Shown: piece after piece, positions 43,862-55,784 of the stretch | Numbering within the stretch: position 1 is the first letter of the stretch | Layout of the letters: each line of letters starts with the position of its first letter | Source of the DNA: Tiliqua scincoides | Taxonomy: Eukaryota > Chordata > Lepidosauria > Squamata > Scincidae | Assembly (NCBI RefSeq): GCF_035046505.1 | Contig: NC_089821.1 | Location: 198,858,377-198,922,376 of the forward strand | DNA length: 64,000 bases | Direction: 5' to 3' | Translations under genes and position numbers: made by a program | The notes under the pieces: model-generated | What the model was told of the DNA's origin: nothing | Seen by the model: only the letters and a program-made list of their open reading frames with translations | Database searches by the model: none

Positions 43862-46800
43862 GAATCTCCATGGCAGGGTCAGTCCTTGACATCTGGGAAG
43901 CTCCTCCCTCTCAGGCAGGCAGCTCAGGTTACAAAGTCTTCCTGATGGGAGGGGTTCCCTCCATTCCCCAGACTGACCTTGCCTCTAGGCAGGGTAGGTT
44001 GGGTTTTTCTTGGTCAGCTTACCTGACCTTCAAGACTGTTTTTTTCTGGGGCTTTGGCCCCTTTTATACTTTTAAACAAGTTGTGAGAAAAGGACTGCAG
44101 CCATCCTGCCTGAGCTCCCCTGACTGCCACCCTTTTGGGGGCAGAAAATTGGGTTGCTTCTCACCCCTTAAGCAGCCGGACAACTGTAGGGCCCATGCTT
44201 CCCCCTGGTTTGGGGACAGCATAGCAGCCTGGCTGCAGGGTGATTCTTGGCCACGCTCCCCTGACTGCCATCCTTGTTGGGGCAGAAGATGGGGTTGCTT
44301 CTCGCCCCTTAAGCAGCTGGACAACTGTAGGCCTCATGCTCCCCCCCCCCCCCGGTTTTGGGAACAGCATAGGAGCCTGGCTGCAGGGCGGTTCTTGGTG
44401 GTGAATAACAGCTCAAGCCCTTTCCCGCCAAAACTGCACCACAGCAGTGGGCTGCTGCCCAGAAGCTGTGTGGAGAAGGCAGATCTACTCTCCTGATTCC
44501 TGCTCAAACAGCAGTGCAGCCAAGCCAAGCCAAGCCTGTTTCCTGCCAAAGCACCACACAGCAGGAAAGGCGCTGCCAAGACCCAGTGAGGGCCAGGCAG
44601 AGGACGACACAGACCTTCAGAAGCCAGCTGAGGCGTTTTCTGATTCAATAAGGGGATGGTTTGTGCAAGATGGCAAGCCCCTCTAGAGAGGCTCTCTGCC
44701 TCTACAACTGGGAGGAAATGGCCATGATTCAGGCCAATGTCTCCTCCAGCTCGGCCACAGCCATGGCAACCCTCCAGAGATCTGGCCCAATGCAGATTTA
44801 ATCCCTTCTCCCCACCTCCACAGTACTAAGTCCCTCAATGTGGGGGGGGGGGATTTTACCTCAGAATTTTTCCCTCAGTAGCTGCTACTGCGTTAGAGGA
44901 TTGTTTAGCTCATGCCTGGCACATCCCACTCCTCAGCATCTCAGCTGAGGGGGATTTCGGCCTGTCCCATCTGGCGTGGAGGACGCACTCCTACCACGTG
45001 CGTCCAACTGAGGCTGCCAACTGAGTCGTCCCTGACTGAGACACCAACTCCTGCTGGGACTGTGTTATCCCTTCTCATCTCAAGCAGCGAGGCGGAGGGG
45101 TCAGGAGCTGACAGACCTCCTGTTGACCGTGCTCTGTGCTTTGGCATGCTGAGGGTCAGGCAGACTTAAAAGAAATTTGGCGCCCAGCCTGTCCCACGCT
45201 CCAAGCTTCGCCTTTTCTCCACTGCACTTGCTGAGGAGTGCCTTAAGGACTCCATTTTGTGAGTCATGGTTCCCTCATGGCTTCCAGGGATGCGACAACA
45301 TGCCTGAAGTCTCTGCTTTAGTGTACGCAGGGTCAAGTTCCCTTTCCCCAGAGCATTGGGGAAAGTGCTGGTTTGACTGGAGATCGGCCTGAGAGGGGGT
45401 TTGGCACATCCTGGGGCAGCTGTTTTTCCCCCAGGACAGGATTCCCCAGGCACAGGATGCTTTACCAGTGTCTCAGGAGGCACAAAATTTAGCGCAAAGC
45501 TGGGTTGAAGGGCTTCTGAATCAGACTGCGGCTGACAAATTGGGGCAGCTCATGAGAACTCAGCAGGGGCGAGAGGACAGGACCTTAAGTCCTATAGGTT
45601 CAAGCGCCAGTGTTCACCTTCCCCCCCAATCTTCATTGGGTTCTATTTTCTCTAACTCTGAGGGGACTCCACTAAGATGTGCAAGTCTCAATCATCCTCT
45701 TCATCTTCCCTGCCGCCCCAAAGCTCCTACAGGGGCAGTCAACATAAGAGGGCTCCAACTACTAAAGGTAACTGGCTTCTTGAAATGGGCACAACAGACT
45801 CCATATCCTCTAGAGAGGAGGGATAACTCTTGGGGGAAGAAGCCGCTAACACGGAATTACCTGAACAGGCTTTTACCAGTGTCCTATTTCCTAATCTGTT
45901 ACCTAAGGCAACTAGGTCTCTCAATCTTGGCTCAGAGGCTGGGTCTCCTTCTGCCTCTGCCAGTGTAACCAGGCCAGAGGCCAAGTGTCTGTTTTTTCCT
46001 CAAGGTCCCACCAAGTCACCTGAGTTTCTCTTCCAGAGGCATTTAAGTCCATCTTGGAAGCAGAGTAGACGACACCATCTCAGAAGAAACATGCTTCCAA
46101 ATTGCTTGGTAAGCTTTTTTCTCTGCCTCAGATTACTCTTCGAACTCCAAGTCAATGCTCCCATTGCTGCCTTGTAGCAATGTACATGTACATTGTACAT
46201 GTGGTGATTCTGTCAGAGGGCAAAGGGGAACCGCAGGACCCTTGTGATACAGAGGTGGCTCTCAAGAGAGACTTAGAACCTCTTCTTATGCTTTCAAGGC
46301 AGCTGCCACGAACCTCCTAATGTCTGAAACTACCTTTTTGGAGGCAGAAGAGTTGGCCATTTCAGACCACAGCCTATCCAGGAGTGTCAAGAAAGGGCTG
46401 AGGAAAATTGCTCTGTAAGTAGCCTTTTCTACAGATGCCCATCTTGATGCTTGTCAGTTTGCTGCAAGATCCATGGCCTCTGCCTTGGTGGCTAGAAGAA
46501 ATGCCCAGCTCCGACCCTGGGATGTTGACGCAGGTTCCTAGGCCAGATTGGTTGTCCTCCCCTTTGAAGGGAATAAAGCCTTTGGGGAGCACAATATCCC
46601 ATTCTCATTGAGAAGTGGAGTCAAAAAGAGGTTTTGCCCACCCTTCGAAAGGACTATTCCAAATAACATCATTCCTTTCATGGTCACAAGCAATCCTTTC
46701 GTCCCAAGGGTCAATCCAAGTTTAGATCTCAGTGGTCCACATTTAAGTCCCATCATCCCATGGGTAGATCTCCAAAATGTGCATCCTCCCGCCAGAGCAT

Positions 46801-47370
46801 CAAGTCTAACAGATAATGCAACACCTGATGCCAGGTTTGCCTTTGAGTCGGCTGGAGTAGGTTAGTAGGACCCCATCACAGGTCTTCTTATACTGATGGG
46901 GAAACTGAGATTAATATGTGAGTCTTCTTATAGTAATAAATGGGGTGCTTTGGCAGTATTTTCCAGCACATCAGGAGGCACTTCAAGGCTTTCCTGTCAC
47001 TCAGCAAGGGTGGGTCATTGGGCAAGGGAATGGGTTACTCCCTATAAGATCAAAGCACACTGGCTGAGCCTCCAGAAGATAGACTAGGCTGGATGGTAAA
47101 TTCACAGCCAGGTGTTCTCATTTCTGAACAGGAGGTTCAGGCCACTGGTACTAGACCTGTTTTGTAAGCTGACACTGCAACCAGCTGATGAGATTCTTTT
47201 CTAAGGGAGATGCCAAAGAGGGGAACACCCTTCATCTCACTTGGCCCTGAGGTGTTCTGTATGCTTTCCTTCCTATCAGAGGTGTTCTAAGGGTGTTACT
47301 AAAGATAACGCTAGAACGGGTTTCCAACCTCAAAGTCCCCTGAGTATACCAACCTGAGTATACTGACACT
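43862..47370 (+). mobile_element. DIRS-like retroelement fossil (gag region)
   Basis: The start matches 41860-41990. Around 46480-46620, pieces resembling DIRS-type gag are readable (ASALVARRN, RPWDVD, PFEGNKAFGEH). Sequence near 46940-47150 looks like the beginning of its RT region. Broken many times; no complete gene. A ~150-bp segment is tandemly repeated at 44105-44395. Ends at the junction with the SINE segment at 47385. Confidence 0.6.
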
Positions 47371-47384
47371 GACACTGAAAGGAA

Positions 47385-47770
47385 GAATTCAGCATTTGTC
47401 CCTGGGGGGAGGGGGGATGAATAGGGCTTTATACTGACTCACCCACTGGATAATCTAGCTCATGGACTAGCTGCGACTCTCCAGGATTTTTTGCTGCCCT
47501 ACCTAGAGATGCCAAAGGCTGAATCTGGCCCCTAACTGGCAAAGCATGTGCTGGACCACTGAGCCACAGCCTCTGCCAAGTCTCTATTCAGAGGCCTTTC
47601 TATGGGGCTGACACCGAAAGGAAGAATTCTCCCTCTCACCCCTCTGACCCAGCAGATTCCTGTGCCTTTAACAAGTGCATCCCAGGCAGAAATGGAGCAG
47701 GAGAAACACTTCCCCATATAGGGAGCATGATGGGAAAAGCTCCACCTGTTGGATGTCTGCCTTCGGTGTG
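47385..47770 (-). repeat. tRNA-derived SINE plus flank, mirror of 18275-18650
   Basis: Near-identical inverted copy; the neighbouring 47770-47990 repeats the 'ctccacctgttggatg' flank once more. Confidence 0.8.
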
Positions 47771-48049
47771 CAAATGAGCTCCACTGGGGATGAAATGAAG
47801 AAGCTGGCAGCCTGTCAGTCTGAAAAGTTAGATTTCCCTCTCAGCCCCTAAGCCAGCAGGTTTTTGTCCCTTTAACAAATGCATAGAGCATATAGAGAGC
47901 ATGGGGGGGAAGCTCCACCTGTTGGATGCCTGTCTACAGTGTGCAAGTGAGCTCCAGTAGCAGAAAAAAACAAAGAAGCTGGCCACCCTACATTGCCATC
48001 CTAAACCCGTTCATCAGAGATGGCTGAGCTCAGTGGGTACTACTGTTGC

Positions 48050-48553
48050 ACCAACGTTTGTTTAGCACACCGCTGGGCGGGCTGGCTGGCGGGCGCACCC
48101 TTCCTTTAAGGAAGCAGCAGCCAGCCAGGGCCCCTTCCGGGATCTCCCCATTTTATCCACCCGGCCACCCTGTGGCCGGCATGCAGAGGGTCCAACTCGA
48201 GGCGGCTCCTTGCTTACACCAGACGCGCACTGCGGTGACGCGCCCTGAACCTGGCGCGCTCTGCAAGCCGCGCTTCCTGCGCGTCGTCAGGGCGCAGCTC
48301 CGAACCCATCGGCCGCATCGCTACCCGAGGAAGAAGGCTGCTGCCAGCCCCGGAGGCCGAGTCCTGGCAGGCGGTTCTGCGAGCAACGCAGGCTGGAGGG
48401 GGCGGGACGCCGCCTGTTTTCCTGCTGGAGGAACAGCCCCAGCCGGTCCGCGCAGGGTGCAGACCTCACTGTGCTGGGCGCTTCCTCGGGAAAGGCTCTT
48501 TCAGCATCCGCCGCAGTGTCAGTGCCTGCCCCGCGCTCGAGTCCCGCAGGGAA
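48050..48553 (+). promoter_or_regulatory. CpG-rich 5' flank of DHRS1-like copy 3
   Basis: GC-rich, TATA-less. Only parts (for example 'gcgtcgtcagggcgcagctc', 'cggccgcatcgct') match the flank of copies 1 and 2; the 100 bp before the ATG are different. A different promoter is therefore possible. No SULT exon is seen upstream. Confidence 0.5.
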
Positions 48554-49555
48554 ATGGCAGGGGCGGCCGGGCAGCCCCTCTCGGGGCGCGTGTGCGTGGT
48601 GACGGGCGCCTCCCGGGGCATCGGGAAGGGCATCGCTCTGCAGCTGTCAGAGGCGGGCGCCACCGTCTACATCACGGGCCGGACGCGGGACAGCCTGGAG
48701 CGAGCGGCGGCCGAGGTGCGGGGCCGGGGCGGGCGCTGCGTGCCGGTGGTGTGCGACTCGTCCCGGGAGGAGGAGGTGGCGGCGCTGTTCGAGCGCGTCC
48801 GGAGCGAGCAGGAGGGCAGGCTGGACCTGCTGGTCAACAACGCCTTCTCGGGGGTCAGCGCCATCGGAGCAGCCTCAGGGATGCCCTTCTGGGAGAGCGA
48901 GACCTCCCTCTGGGACGAGATCAACAACACAGGGCTGAGGGGCCACTACATCTGCGCCGTCTACGCTGCCCGCCTCATGGTGCCCGCTGGCCGAGGGCTC
49001 ATCGTCATCATCTCCTCTGCTGGGGGGCTCCGCTACATGTTCGATGTTCCATATGGCGTGGGTAAGGCCGCCTGTGACCGCCTGGCCACAGACTGTGCTG
49101 TCGAGCTGCGTCCCTTTGGCGTGGCCTGCGTGGCACTCTGGCCTGGTCATGTGCGGACTGAGAGCTTGCAGAAGGAAGCAGAAGAAAACTCTGGGCCTGT
49201 TTTCCAGAAGATAAAGGTGAAGTTGGCCACCATAGCAGAGAGCATCGAAGTGAGTGGCAAGTGTGTGGTTGGCCTGGCCTCAGACCCCAATATCATGCGC
49301 CACAGTGGCAAGGTCCTCCTCAGTCCAGATCTCGCCCGCCTTTACCGGTTCAAGGATGTGGATGGGAGGGATGTCTTTGATTACATTTCTCTCCGCAATA
49401 TCCTTACGCAAATGATGCCCCAATTGTCTGGCTTCTTCCGCCTCATTCCTCAGTTCATCAGAATTCCCAAGTGGGCTCTTGCCCTCTATTCTAGCAGGTT
49501 CACTGTATATCCACCTCTTCAACCAGCCCCTACAAAATCGGGGAAAAATGCCTGA
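48554..49555 (+). CDS. DHRS1-like: DHRS1-like short-chain dehydrogenase, intronless copy 3
   Basis: 333 residues. TGASRGIG 17-24, LLVNNAFSG 92-100, Ser154/155 in SSAGG, Tyr167 and Lys171 in YGVGKAACD. The first 100 residues are almost the same as in copies 1 and 2. Differences gather in the 101-112 loop (VSAIGAASGMPF), at HVRTESLQKEAEENSGPVFQ (about 200-220) and at the C-terminus (PLQPAPTKSGKNA). The flat, in-frame pattern of change suggests the protein is maintained. 3' flank like copy 1. Role as for copy 1; a retrogene with an intact SDR active site. Confidence 0.93.
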   Translation: MAGAAGQPLSGRVCVVTGASRGIGKGIALQLSEAGATVYITGRTRDSLERAAAEVRGRGGRCVPVVCDSSREEEVAALFERVRSEQEGRLDLLVNNAFSGVSAIGAASGMPFWESETSLWDEINNTGLRGHYICAVYAARLMVPAGRGLIVIISSAGGLRYMFDVPYGVGKAACDRLATDCAVELRPFGVACVALWPGHVRTESLQKEAEENSGPVFQKIKVKLATIAESIEVSGKCVVGLASDPNIMRHSGKVLLSPDLARLYRFKDVDGRDVFDYISLRNILTQMMPQLSGFFRLIPQFIRIPKWALALYSSRFTVYPPLQPAPTKSGKNA

Positions 49556-50060
49556 ACACAAACTGTATAGGACCAGGCATGTGGCTTATACAGTACTAGA
49601 TATTTTCTGCTTGTTCAAAATTTTATTTGGAGCTCAAAGCTTTCCTGACTGGTGACTTGCTTAACTCTTGGTTTTCCTTGTTTACAAGGGGTGTTTCCCC
49701 ATCTGAAAGTTATATGGAGGCAGGTTTTCCTTCTGAAACTGTTTACCATGAGTATAATTACAATGAGTATGATTCCTTAAAATCATAAGTGCTCTTTCTG
49801 CAGTATTTTCTTTCATCATGCAGGCCTCGCTTTAGTTGTACAACTGTTTTCTCTGAATTCCACGTTATTTCATGTTCCTTATCCTTGAGCTAACCTTTGC
49901 TGTATTTCTGTAACAGCAAAAAAAGCTAGTCTGCTAATAAATATTTACTATGACAAATGGTGAAATCTGAGAAGATTGTGTTGCAGTTTCTTCCCCCTGT
50001 GGAGATACAAGGTATTACCAACCCTGCTTTAGATTGTGCCCATTTAAATCAAGCTTTATG
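49556..50060. repeat. DHRS1 3' flank plus rearranged unit 'Y' pieces
   Basis: 49556-49720 matches 2755-2935; 49715-49900 matches 21340-21540 directly; 49935-50060 matches 21605-21740 inverted. Confidence 0.7.
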
Positions 50061-51144
50061 TTGCAGTATTATAATTACAACATAGGAATGAGGCTCTCTT
50101 GCTTCAGAGGGCAGCTGGACATGCAAGAGAACCTCCCTGTCAGATCTGGACAGACAGGTAGATTCATATCAAAGAAATCAAGGTGGAGAAGAACCTTCAA
50201 AATCAAGCAAATAATTCATCTTTAGCTGTCAGACAAGTTTTATTCTAGTGGGAATCCTACACTTAATTAGGTCCTCTCAATTTTAACTGAATATCCTTCA
50301 TTTGTAGTCTAGCTGAACATTCAGAATAGAAATATTTGCCAGACCAGCACTCCCCTCTTACCTGGGCACTCTGGAGCCTTGCACAGCATCTCAGAGCTCT
50401 TGAAAAGCCTTCTGAACCTCTGAAGGGCCCTTAAACAGTATTTCCAGAAAACAGTAAGTACTTTTTGAAGGACCCTCCACAGGCTCAGATGGCTTTCTGA
50501 GTGCTCCAGGATGCTGCGCGATGCCTCTTTACCTGGTACCATGTGGTTCACTGGCTCTAACACCAGGGACGACACTGCCTGTAGGAGACTATAGATATCC
50601 AATGATACATTGCCGCTTTCAAAGCTTTTAAGAGCTCATAAAGCTCTGTCAAATAAGAGATGTCCATGAGCTCCAGTGCCCCCTGAATCCATCTCCCACC
50701 TTTTATATCCTTTTAAATGATGTATTACTGCCATGAAACAGAGGAAGAATAGCATGGGAATACCCAGAAGCCATATTTCACCTCCTCCATCTTCAAGTGG
50801 GCTCATCAGATTCCAAGCAAGAACAGTGAAGGTACAGGCCAGACTTCAAAGTTCTTGTCTTCAAGTGGTTTGGAAGTCACATGGAAAATATGCTTCTGCC
50901 CCAATTCAGGGTAGGGGCAGGCAATGTTTGCAGCAGGGACCTCAAGGATTGATTCAGCATCCAGGTGTTTCCATGACTTTTTCACCCAGTTATAATTTGT
51001 ACAAGTAGTGGCTTCTAGATAACTCTAGGACCAACTCTACTAGAGGGAGCAGGTGCATTTTAGGCAAGCTTGGCTCAGGATCCATCTATCATGGATGCTG
51101 AATTAAGACAACTTCCTTGCATTGGGAACTAATTCCACAAGGAA
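50061..51144. other. Unannotated stretch
   Basis: Open frames at 50321-50602 (-) and 50733-51008 (+) match no family I recognise. Confidence 0.35.
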
Positions 51145-51985
51145 CTGGTGTGAGTAAGAGCTGTGAATCAGGACTTCCCCAGTTGGAATCTCATCTCATC
51201 TCTGCCATAAATTCTCATTAGCTGGCCTTACGCAAGCTACGCTTTCACAGCCTTGGCTTCCTTTGAGCCCAAACCTATGCATGTATACTTACAAGTCCCA
51301 TTATAGTCAATTGGACTTACATCCAGGTAAGTGTTGATAGGATTGGAGCCTGTATTGGAATCACGGAAGATCTGGCAAGGAGGTAGGATGTGGTGTCAGC
51401 AGTGGCCCCTTTAAGGGTAAGGCCTGGACATTTAGCAGAGGATGTGCTGCACAGATGCAGCCACTTGAAGGCAATAGGGCCCTCAGGCATAAAAGCACCT
51501 GATGAAGGAAGAGTTTGGTGTGGGTAGCAGAAGGAGGAAAGCTTGAGGAAGGATAGACTGGATTAATGGCCTGCTGATGACAGATTGGTGAATGGACTTT
51601 GGAGACTGCTGAGATTGGTGTTTGGCTGCCATGCCCAAGACCTTCGGAGCACTAAAGTGCTGCTATAGTGGCAGGAGGAGCTGCTGGCAGGGGAGGGAGG
51701 AAGGAGGGCAGCTGCAGGTTAAACAGGTGAGCTGCCCTGGTGGTGGGGTCCAGCAGTGCTGCAGGGCAGAACTAGGGTCATTTTTGGGGAAAGAAGGGTA
51801 GCTAATTAGCTGAAAGTGGGCATAATCTTCTAAATGAAGTCTGGACTGGAGATCTGGCAAAACAGCCTCAGCTGCAATATGTGGGGTGATACAACTTTAT
51901 AGGGTTCATTTAAGGTCTATATCAAGACAATGTGTGTGAAGTGCTTTGCACTCTCAGGTAGCACCATAAAGATGTTAAGTATATT
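51145..51985 (+). repeat. MIR-like CORE-SINE split by insertions
   Basis: Head at 51145-51262 ('gagctgtgaatcaggacttc', 'tctctgccataaattctc') and tail at 51880-51985 ('gtgtgaagtgctttgcactc', 'caccataaagatgttaagta'). A small repeat (51288-51348) and about 500 bp of unrecognised sequence lie between. Confidence 0.6.
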
Positions 51986-52559
51986 ACACTGTTCAACAAT
52001 GAAACTTTTACAAGAATGGAAGCTTTTTTATGGATTTTTGGGCTCTGAACACAAACAGTAAAAATCCTCTATTAGCTATGGTTCTGAATTTGACCATTTA
52101 TATTTTGTATATATATCACATGTATTTCAATGGGATGTCTAAACTGGATGGATCTGGTTCCAACTGCTTCTTTGCTATGATTACGTGATTCACAAGGCAA
52201 AGACATGTGATCCAACTCACCCAGACCAGAAATTAACATTTGCCACGCTGACTTATAAATGTCACTATTATAACATCCCATTGGAATATATGTGAAACAA
52301 ATAGTCAATTTACTCAGAAATTTGAGCTAGGAGAGTATTTTAACTGATTTTTGCGTTCAGGGACCAAAAATCTATAAAGAATGGCTAACCTTGTTTTTGT
52401 AAAAAAAAAGTTAAAATTTGTTGAACAGTGTTATCAGTATATTATCACTCACCTGATCATTTTGTTACTGGGAAAAATGAGTATCTTTCTCCTTGCTACC
52501 CACATAGTAATAACATACGAATTGCAACTGAATTCACATCTGTCTTTACTGAAGTGGTA

Positions 52560-54260
52560 CAGGCATCTGTTGACTAGTATTGATGCTTTTAGTCATGATC
52601 TGCGATGAACTGTTCTCCACATTTGTGCCTGTATCCATTTGAGAACTTCTCCCCCTGTTCCTGTATTTCTTACTGAGCACTTTCTGTGCAACTGTAATAA
52701 AATGGCTGGTGCTAGCCTTTTCAGAAATATTCTGGGACTTTTTCAAAAAATCAATATGTGAAAAGACAGTTCTCCCATCCAAATGCCCATCTAGTTTTTT
52801 GAACTGGAGCTTTATCCTACTACCTAAAAGGGGTGAAGTTTTTTGAACTTTATCCACCTACTATTTTAGATAGTGATATCTAGCAATTTAGGGGGTGAAG
52901 TACATGTTATAGGCTGTGCCCTGCCTCCTTTCTATCCTGGAGTGCACGTACCCACTTCATTCATTCATAGAATTTAAATCCCACCTTTCTATCCTAATAA
53001 GCACTCAAGGTGGCTCACAGATAAAACCATACTAAGAACATTGAAATTATAATTTCAATGTGCTTAGTATGTATATGCATGTATGAATGAAAATAAGACA
53101 TTTAAAGAACAAAACTTGGATCCTGAATTAATATGTTCAAAAAAGCATCATGCCCCTTTTATAAGGAAAAATACTTGTAAACAGGCAATCAGCTGCAGAA
53201 TACACCTCAAGAGCAAGAAAAATATATTCAATGATTAGGTATGACTTAGTGAATGCTAGTTTTATAGTCCTTGTTCTTCTCCCTGCTTTTCTTCAATAAA
53301 GTCCTATGAACCACTGAAATCAGTCACATACACTACATTTAACCTTTGTAGTCAGGTCTTTAAATCAATTTTCTTACCTCACAATAGTCACACCTAAATA
53401 GGATCAGATTATTTAATACTCTGCTGTAATGGTAACTTTGGACCCAATGATTATGCCCCCAGAGTTCACAGATCAACATGTACGCAGAGAGGTTTTCCAT
53501 TTTCATCCGCATTTATTTCAAAGTACATAAAAAGATACTATCTACATTGATTAGGAAACTGTCAATACACCAGACATCACTCCTGCAATGAGTGATTCAA
53601 GGAATCCTCTGAGCTGTAAAGACTTGAGAAGATTGCCGACGAGCCTTATAAAAAGCAGACAAAAAAAGAGATTAAAGATGTTCAACAAAAGAAGTGTATC
53701 TAAACAGAAGTCTCCTTATGCCACAACATCAAGTTTTGCAGTGAGGCAAACAAGGGCCCAATCCTATCCAGCTTTCTAGCATCAATGCAGCTATGCCAAT
53801 GGGTCACACATTGCATCCAGCAGTGGGACGACAGTAATAGAAGCCTCCTCAAGGTAAGGGAACATATGTTCCCTTACCTCTGGGCTCTACTGTGGTTGCA
53901 TTGGTGCTGGAAAGTTGTATAGGATTTTTTTTAAGCCTCAAGTACAGTATTTTGTAATTAGAACAAAATGAATCAAAAGGAAAGTTGGATAGGATTGGGT
54001 TCCAAATAGGCTATAGGTAATATGTCAGAAAATTCCCATGGAAGCGTGAAATCTCTCACAGAAAAATGTCCTGATCCATTTAGGGTCCCATATGCAAATC
54101 TAGAGCTGAATATTTCTGTTCAGGAAATTCTGTACATAAACTGGTGCTGCATCTGCAATTCTAATTTGGGTTTCAAGTGGTCAGTCTGTACACATGCATA
54201 GCCCTTTAACAAAACTGATCTCCACAATCATCTATATGGGATGGAAGAGATTAGGGCTGG
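52560..54260. repeat. Inverted duplicate of units 'W' + 'X'
   Basis: 52560-53240 is X and 53241-54260 is W, reverse-complemented relative to 19215-21340. Lacks the MITE of 20273-20853 and carries a different one at 53754-54002. Confidence 0.8.
53754..54002. mobile_element. MITE of the GGGCCCAATCCTATCC family
   Basis: gggcccaatcctatccagc ... gttggataggattgggttc with CAA on both sides; the mirror site at about 19455 is empty and has CCAA once. Confidence 0.8.
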
Positions 54261-54646
54261 ATTGTATGTAGCTCTCTACCTCTTCCCTCAAAATTTTTTA
54301 CCATGCCAAAAGGATGGTGTGCCGGGGGTCAGTTTGCTTTAAAGAATTATGCATGTGCATTTCTGGTGCATCCCAGTGAACTGAAGAAAGCTGGATCCTA
54401 AGACTTCTAACCTTCCCCCCCCCCCCACCAAGAACTTCCTTGTCCTTAGGATCCATCATACTGTGATTTAATTCGGCAAGATATTATTTGGACTAAACAT
54501 GGTAGGATACAATTTTGACTACACACTGCGAAAATGATAAGAGAAAAAGAATGATTCTAGTTATGTAGCTGATGTAATCTCATCTTGTTAACTTCTAAGC
54601 TTGCCTAGGGTACAGAATTTGTCCCAATTGAAAATAAAAGACGGGC

Positions 54647-55169
54647 AGCCCAATCCTAAGATGCCCAGAGTGCTGGGACAGCCACAGCACCAAAACGGCT
54701 GCAGCAGTATCCTAAGTGCACTGGGCAGCTACTGGTAGCTTCTCCAGGAGACATTTGTCTCCTTCCCGCAAGTAAGGAAAGTAGCCCTGCAATGGGACTA
54801 CTCAATTCTCTGGCAACCCTTGGGCTGGTGCAGAATCAAGAGACTCCATGTGGGACCACAAAGTCCAACATGGGGCTCTGAATCCAGCAGAGCTCTGTCG
54901 GTCCCACTCCTCTCTAGCCCAGTCCTCCCACACCACAGAAGCCTTCTCCCCACCTCCCCCAACGCCCATACTCACCTCTCCACCAGCCAGCCATCTGGGT
55001 AACCACCAAACAACGGAGCACTGGCTACCCACCAGCGCTAGACTAGCGCCACCTGGTGTTGGGCTAGCTCCAGCACTGGGCCAGCACTAAGGGCTTGCAA
55101 CCATCCTTTACAGCATGTTTGACAGTGTGAACTGGTGGTAAGCTGGTGTGCTGAGCTCAGGATTGGGCT
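54647..55169. mobile_element. MITE of the AGCCCAATCCTG family
   Basis: agcccaatcctaagatgccc ... gctgagctcaggattgggct; same layout as 20273-20853. Confidence 0.8.
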
Positions 55170-55292
55170 CTAAGGCCAGAATAACTCCCATCACTAAAAA
55201 TAACCATTTTGATTCATTCCACTCCACCCCCCCCCCCCATGTGCAGAGCTGTTTCATAAATAATCATATGGATTAGTTTTCTGGATACTTAC

Positions 55293-55510
55293 AACTTTTT
55301 CCTCTGCTGACAGCACACCATCCACAGTTACTATCTGATACTGTTTGTGTTTTAAACTGCCCACAAATCTTCGAAGCAATCTGAGACTGTTACTATCAAT
55401 GCCTTTTAAGAGTTTTTGCATTTCTTGTGTGGGGCAGCCTGGATCAAATATTAGTAGACACAAAGTTCTGTTTTTCTTTTCTTCTATTCCAAGAATAGTA
55501 CGACTATGAC
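55293..55510 (-). CDS. ZUP1: ZUP1 (C78 deubiquitinase) exon with catalytic His/Asp
   Basis: Acceptor at 55512-55511. Reads GHSRTILGIEEKKNRTLCLL, IFDPGCPTQEMQKLLKGIDS, ...LKHKQYQIVTVDGVLSAEEK-V, then donor GTAAGT (55292-55287). ZUP1 is a nuclear/cytosolic K63-linkage-specific deubiquitinase acting in DNA repair. The His of QHQGHSRT and the Asp of FDPG are members of its catalytic triad. The frame continues to a stop at 55254, but the strong donor and human ZUP1's longer C-terminus (LARRQAS...-type) make a further exon likely; I did not find it. Confidence 0.88.
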
Positions 55511-55784
55511 CTGATTTTAAAACACACATCATGCATCAAAAGTTATGCTAGACAAAGCAAGTATATTTCTGGGGCTTTATGGTACATAAGCCCCTTCACA
55601 AAATCCCAAGCTGCTATACAGAATGAGCATTATCATTCAGACAATATACTAACAAAAATGGCAATCATAAAAAAACACACACACAAATCAACTGTCACTG
55701 AATGAACTTCCCCAGAACATTTTTAACATTTCCCTGTGTTACCAATGACATAGCAGATGAAGCAAGTGTGGCCATAAGCCCTCC

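Noticed and set aside
43870-46865. Host genes in the 43.9-46.9 kb open frames
   Set aside because: The recognisable pieces are DIRS-like gag; the rest is fossil sequence.
53036-53066. Short palindrome 'cattgaaattataatttcaatg' as an operator or origin
   Set aside because: A lone AT-rich palindrome within a duplicated non-coding unit in a vertebrate genome; no functional support.
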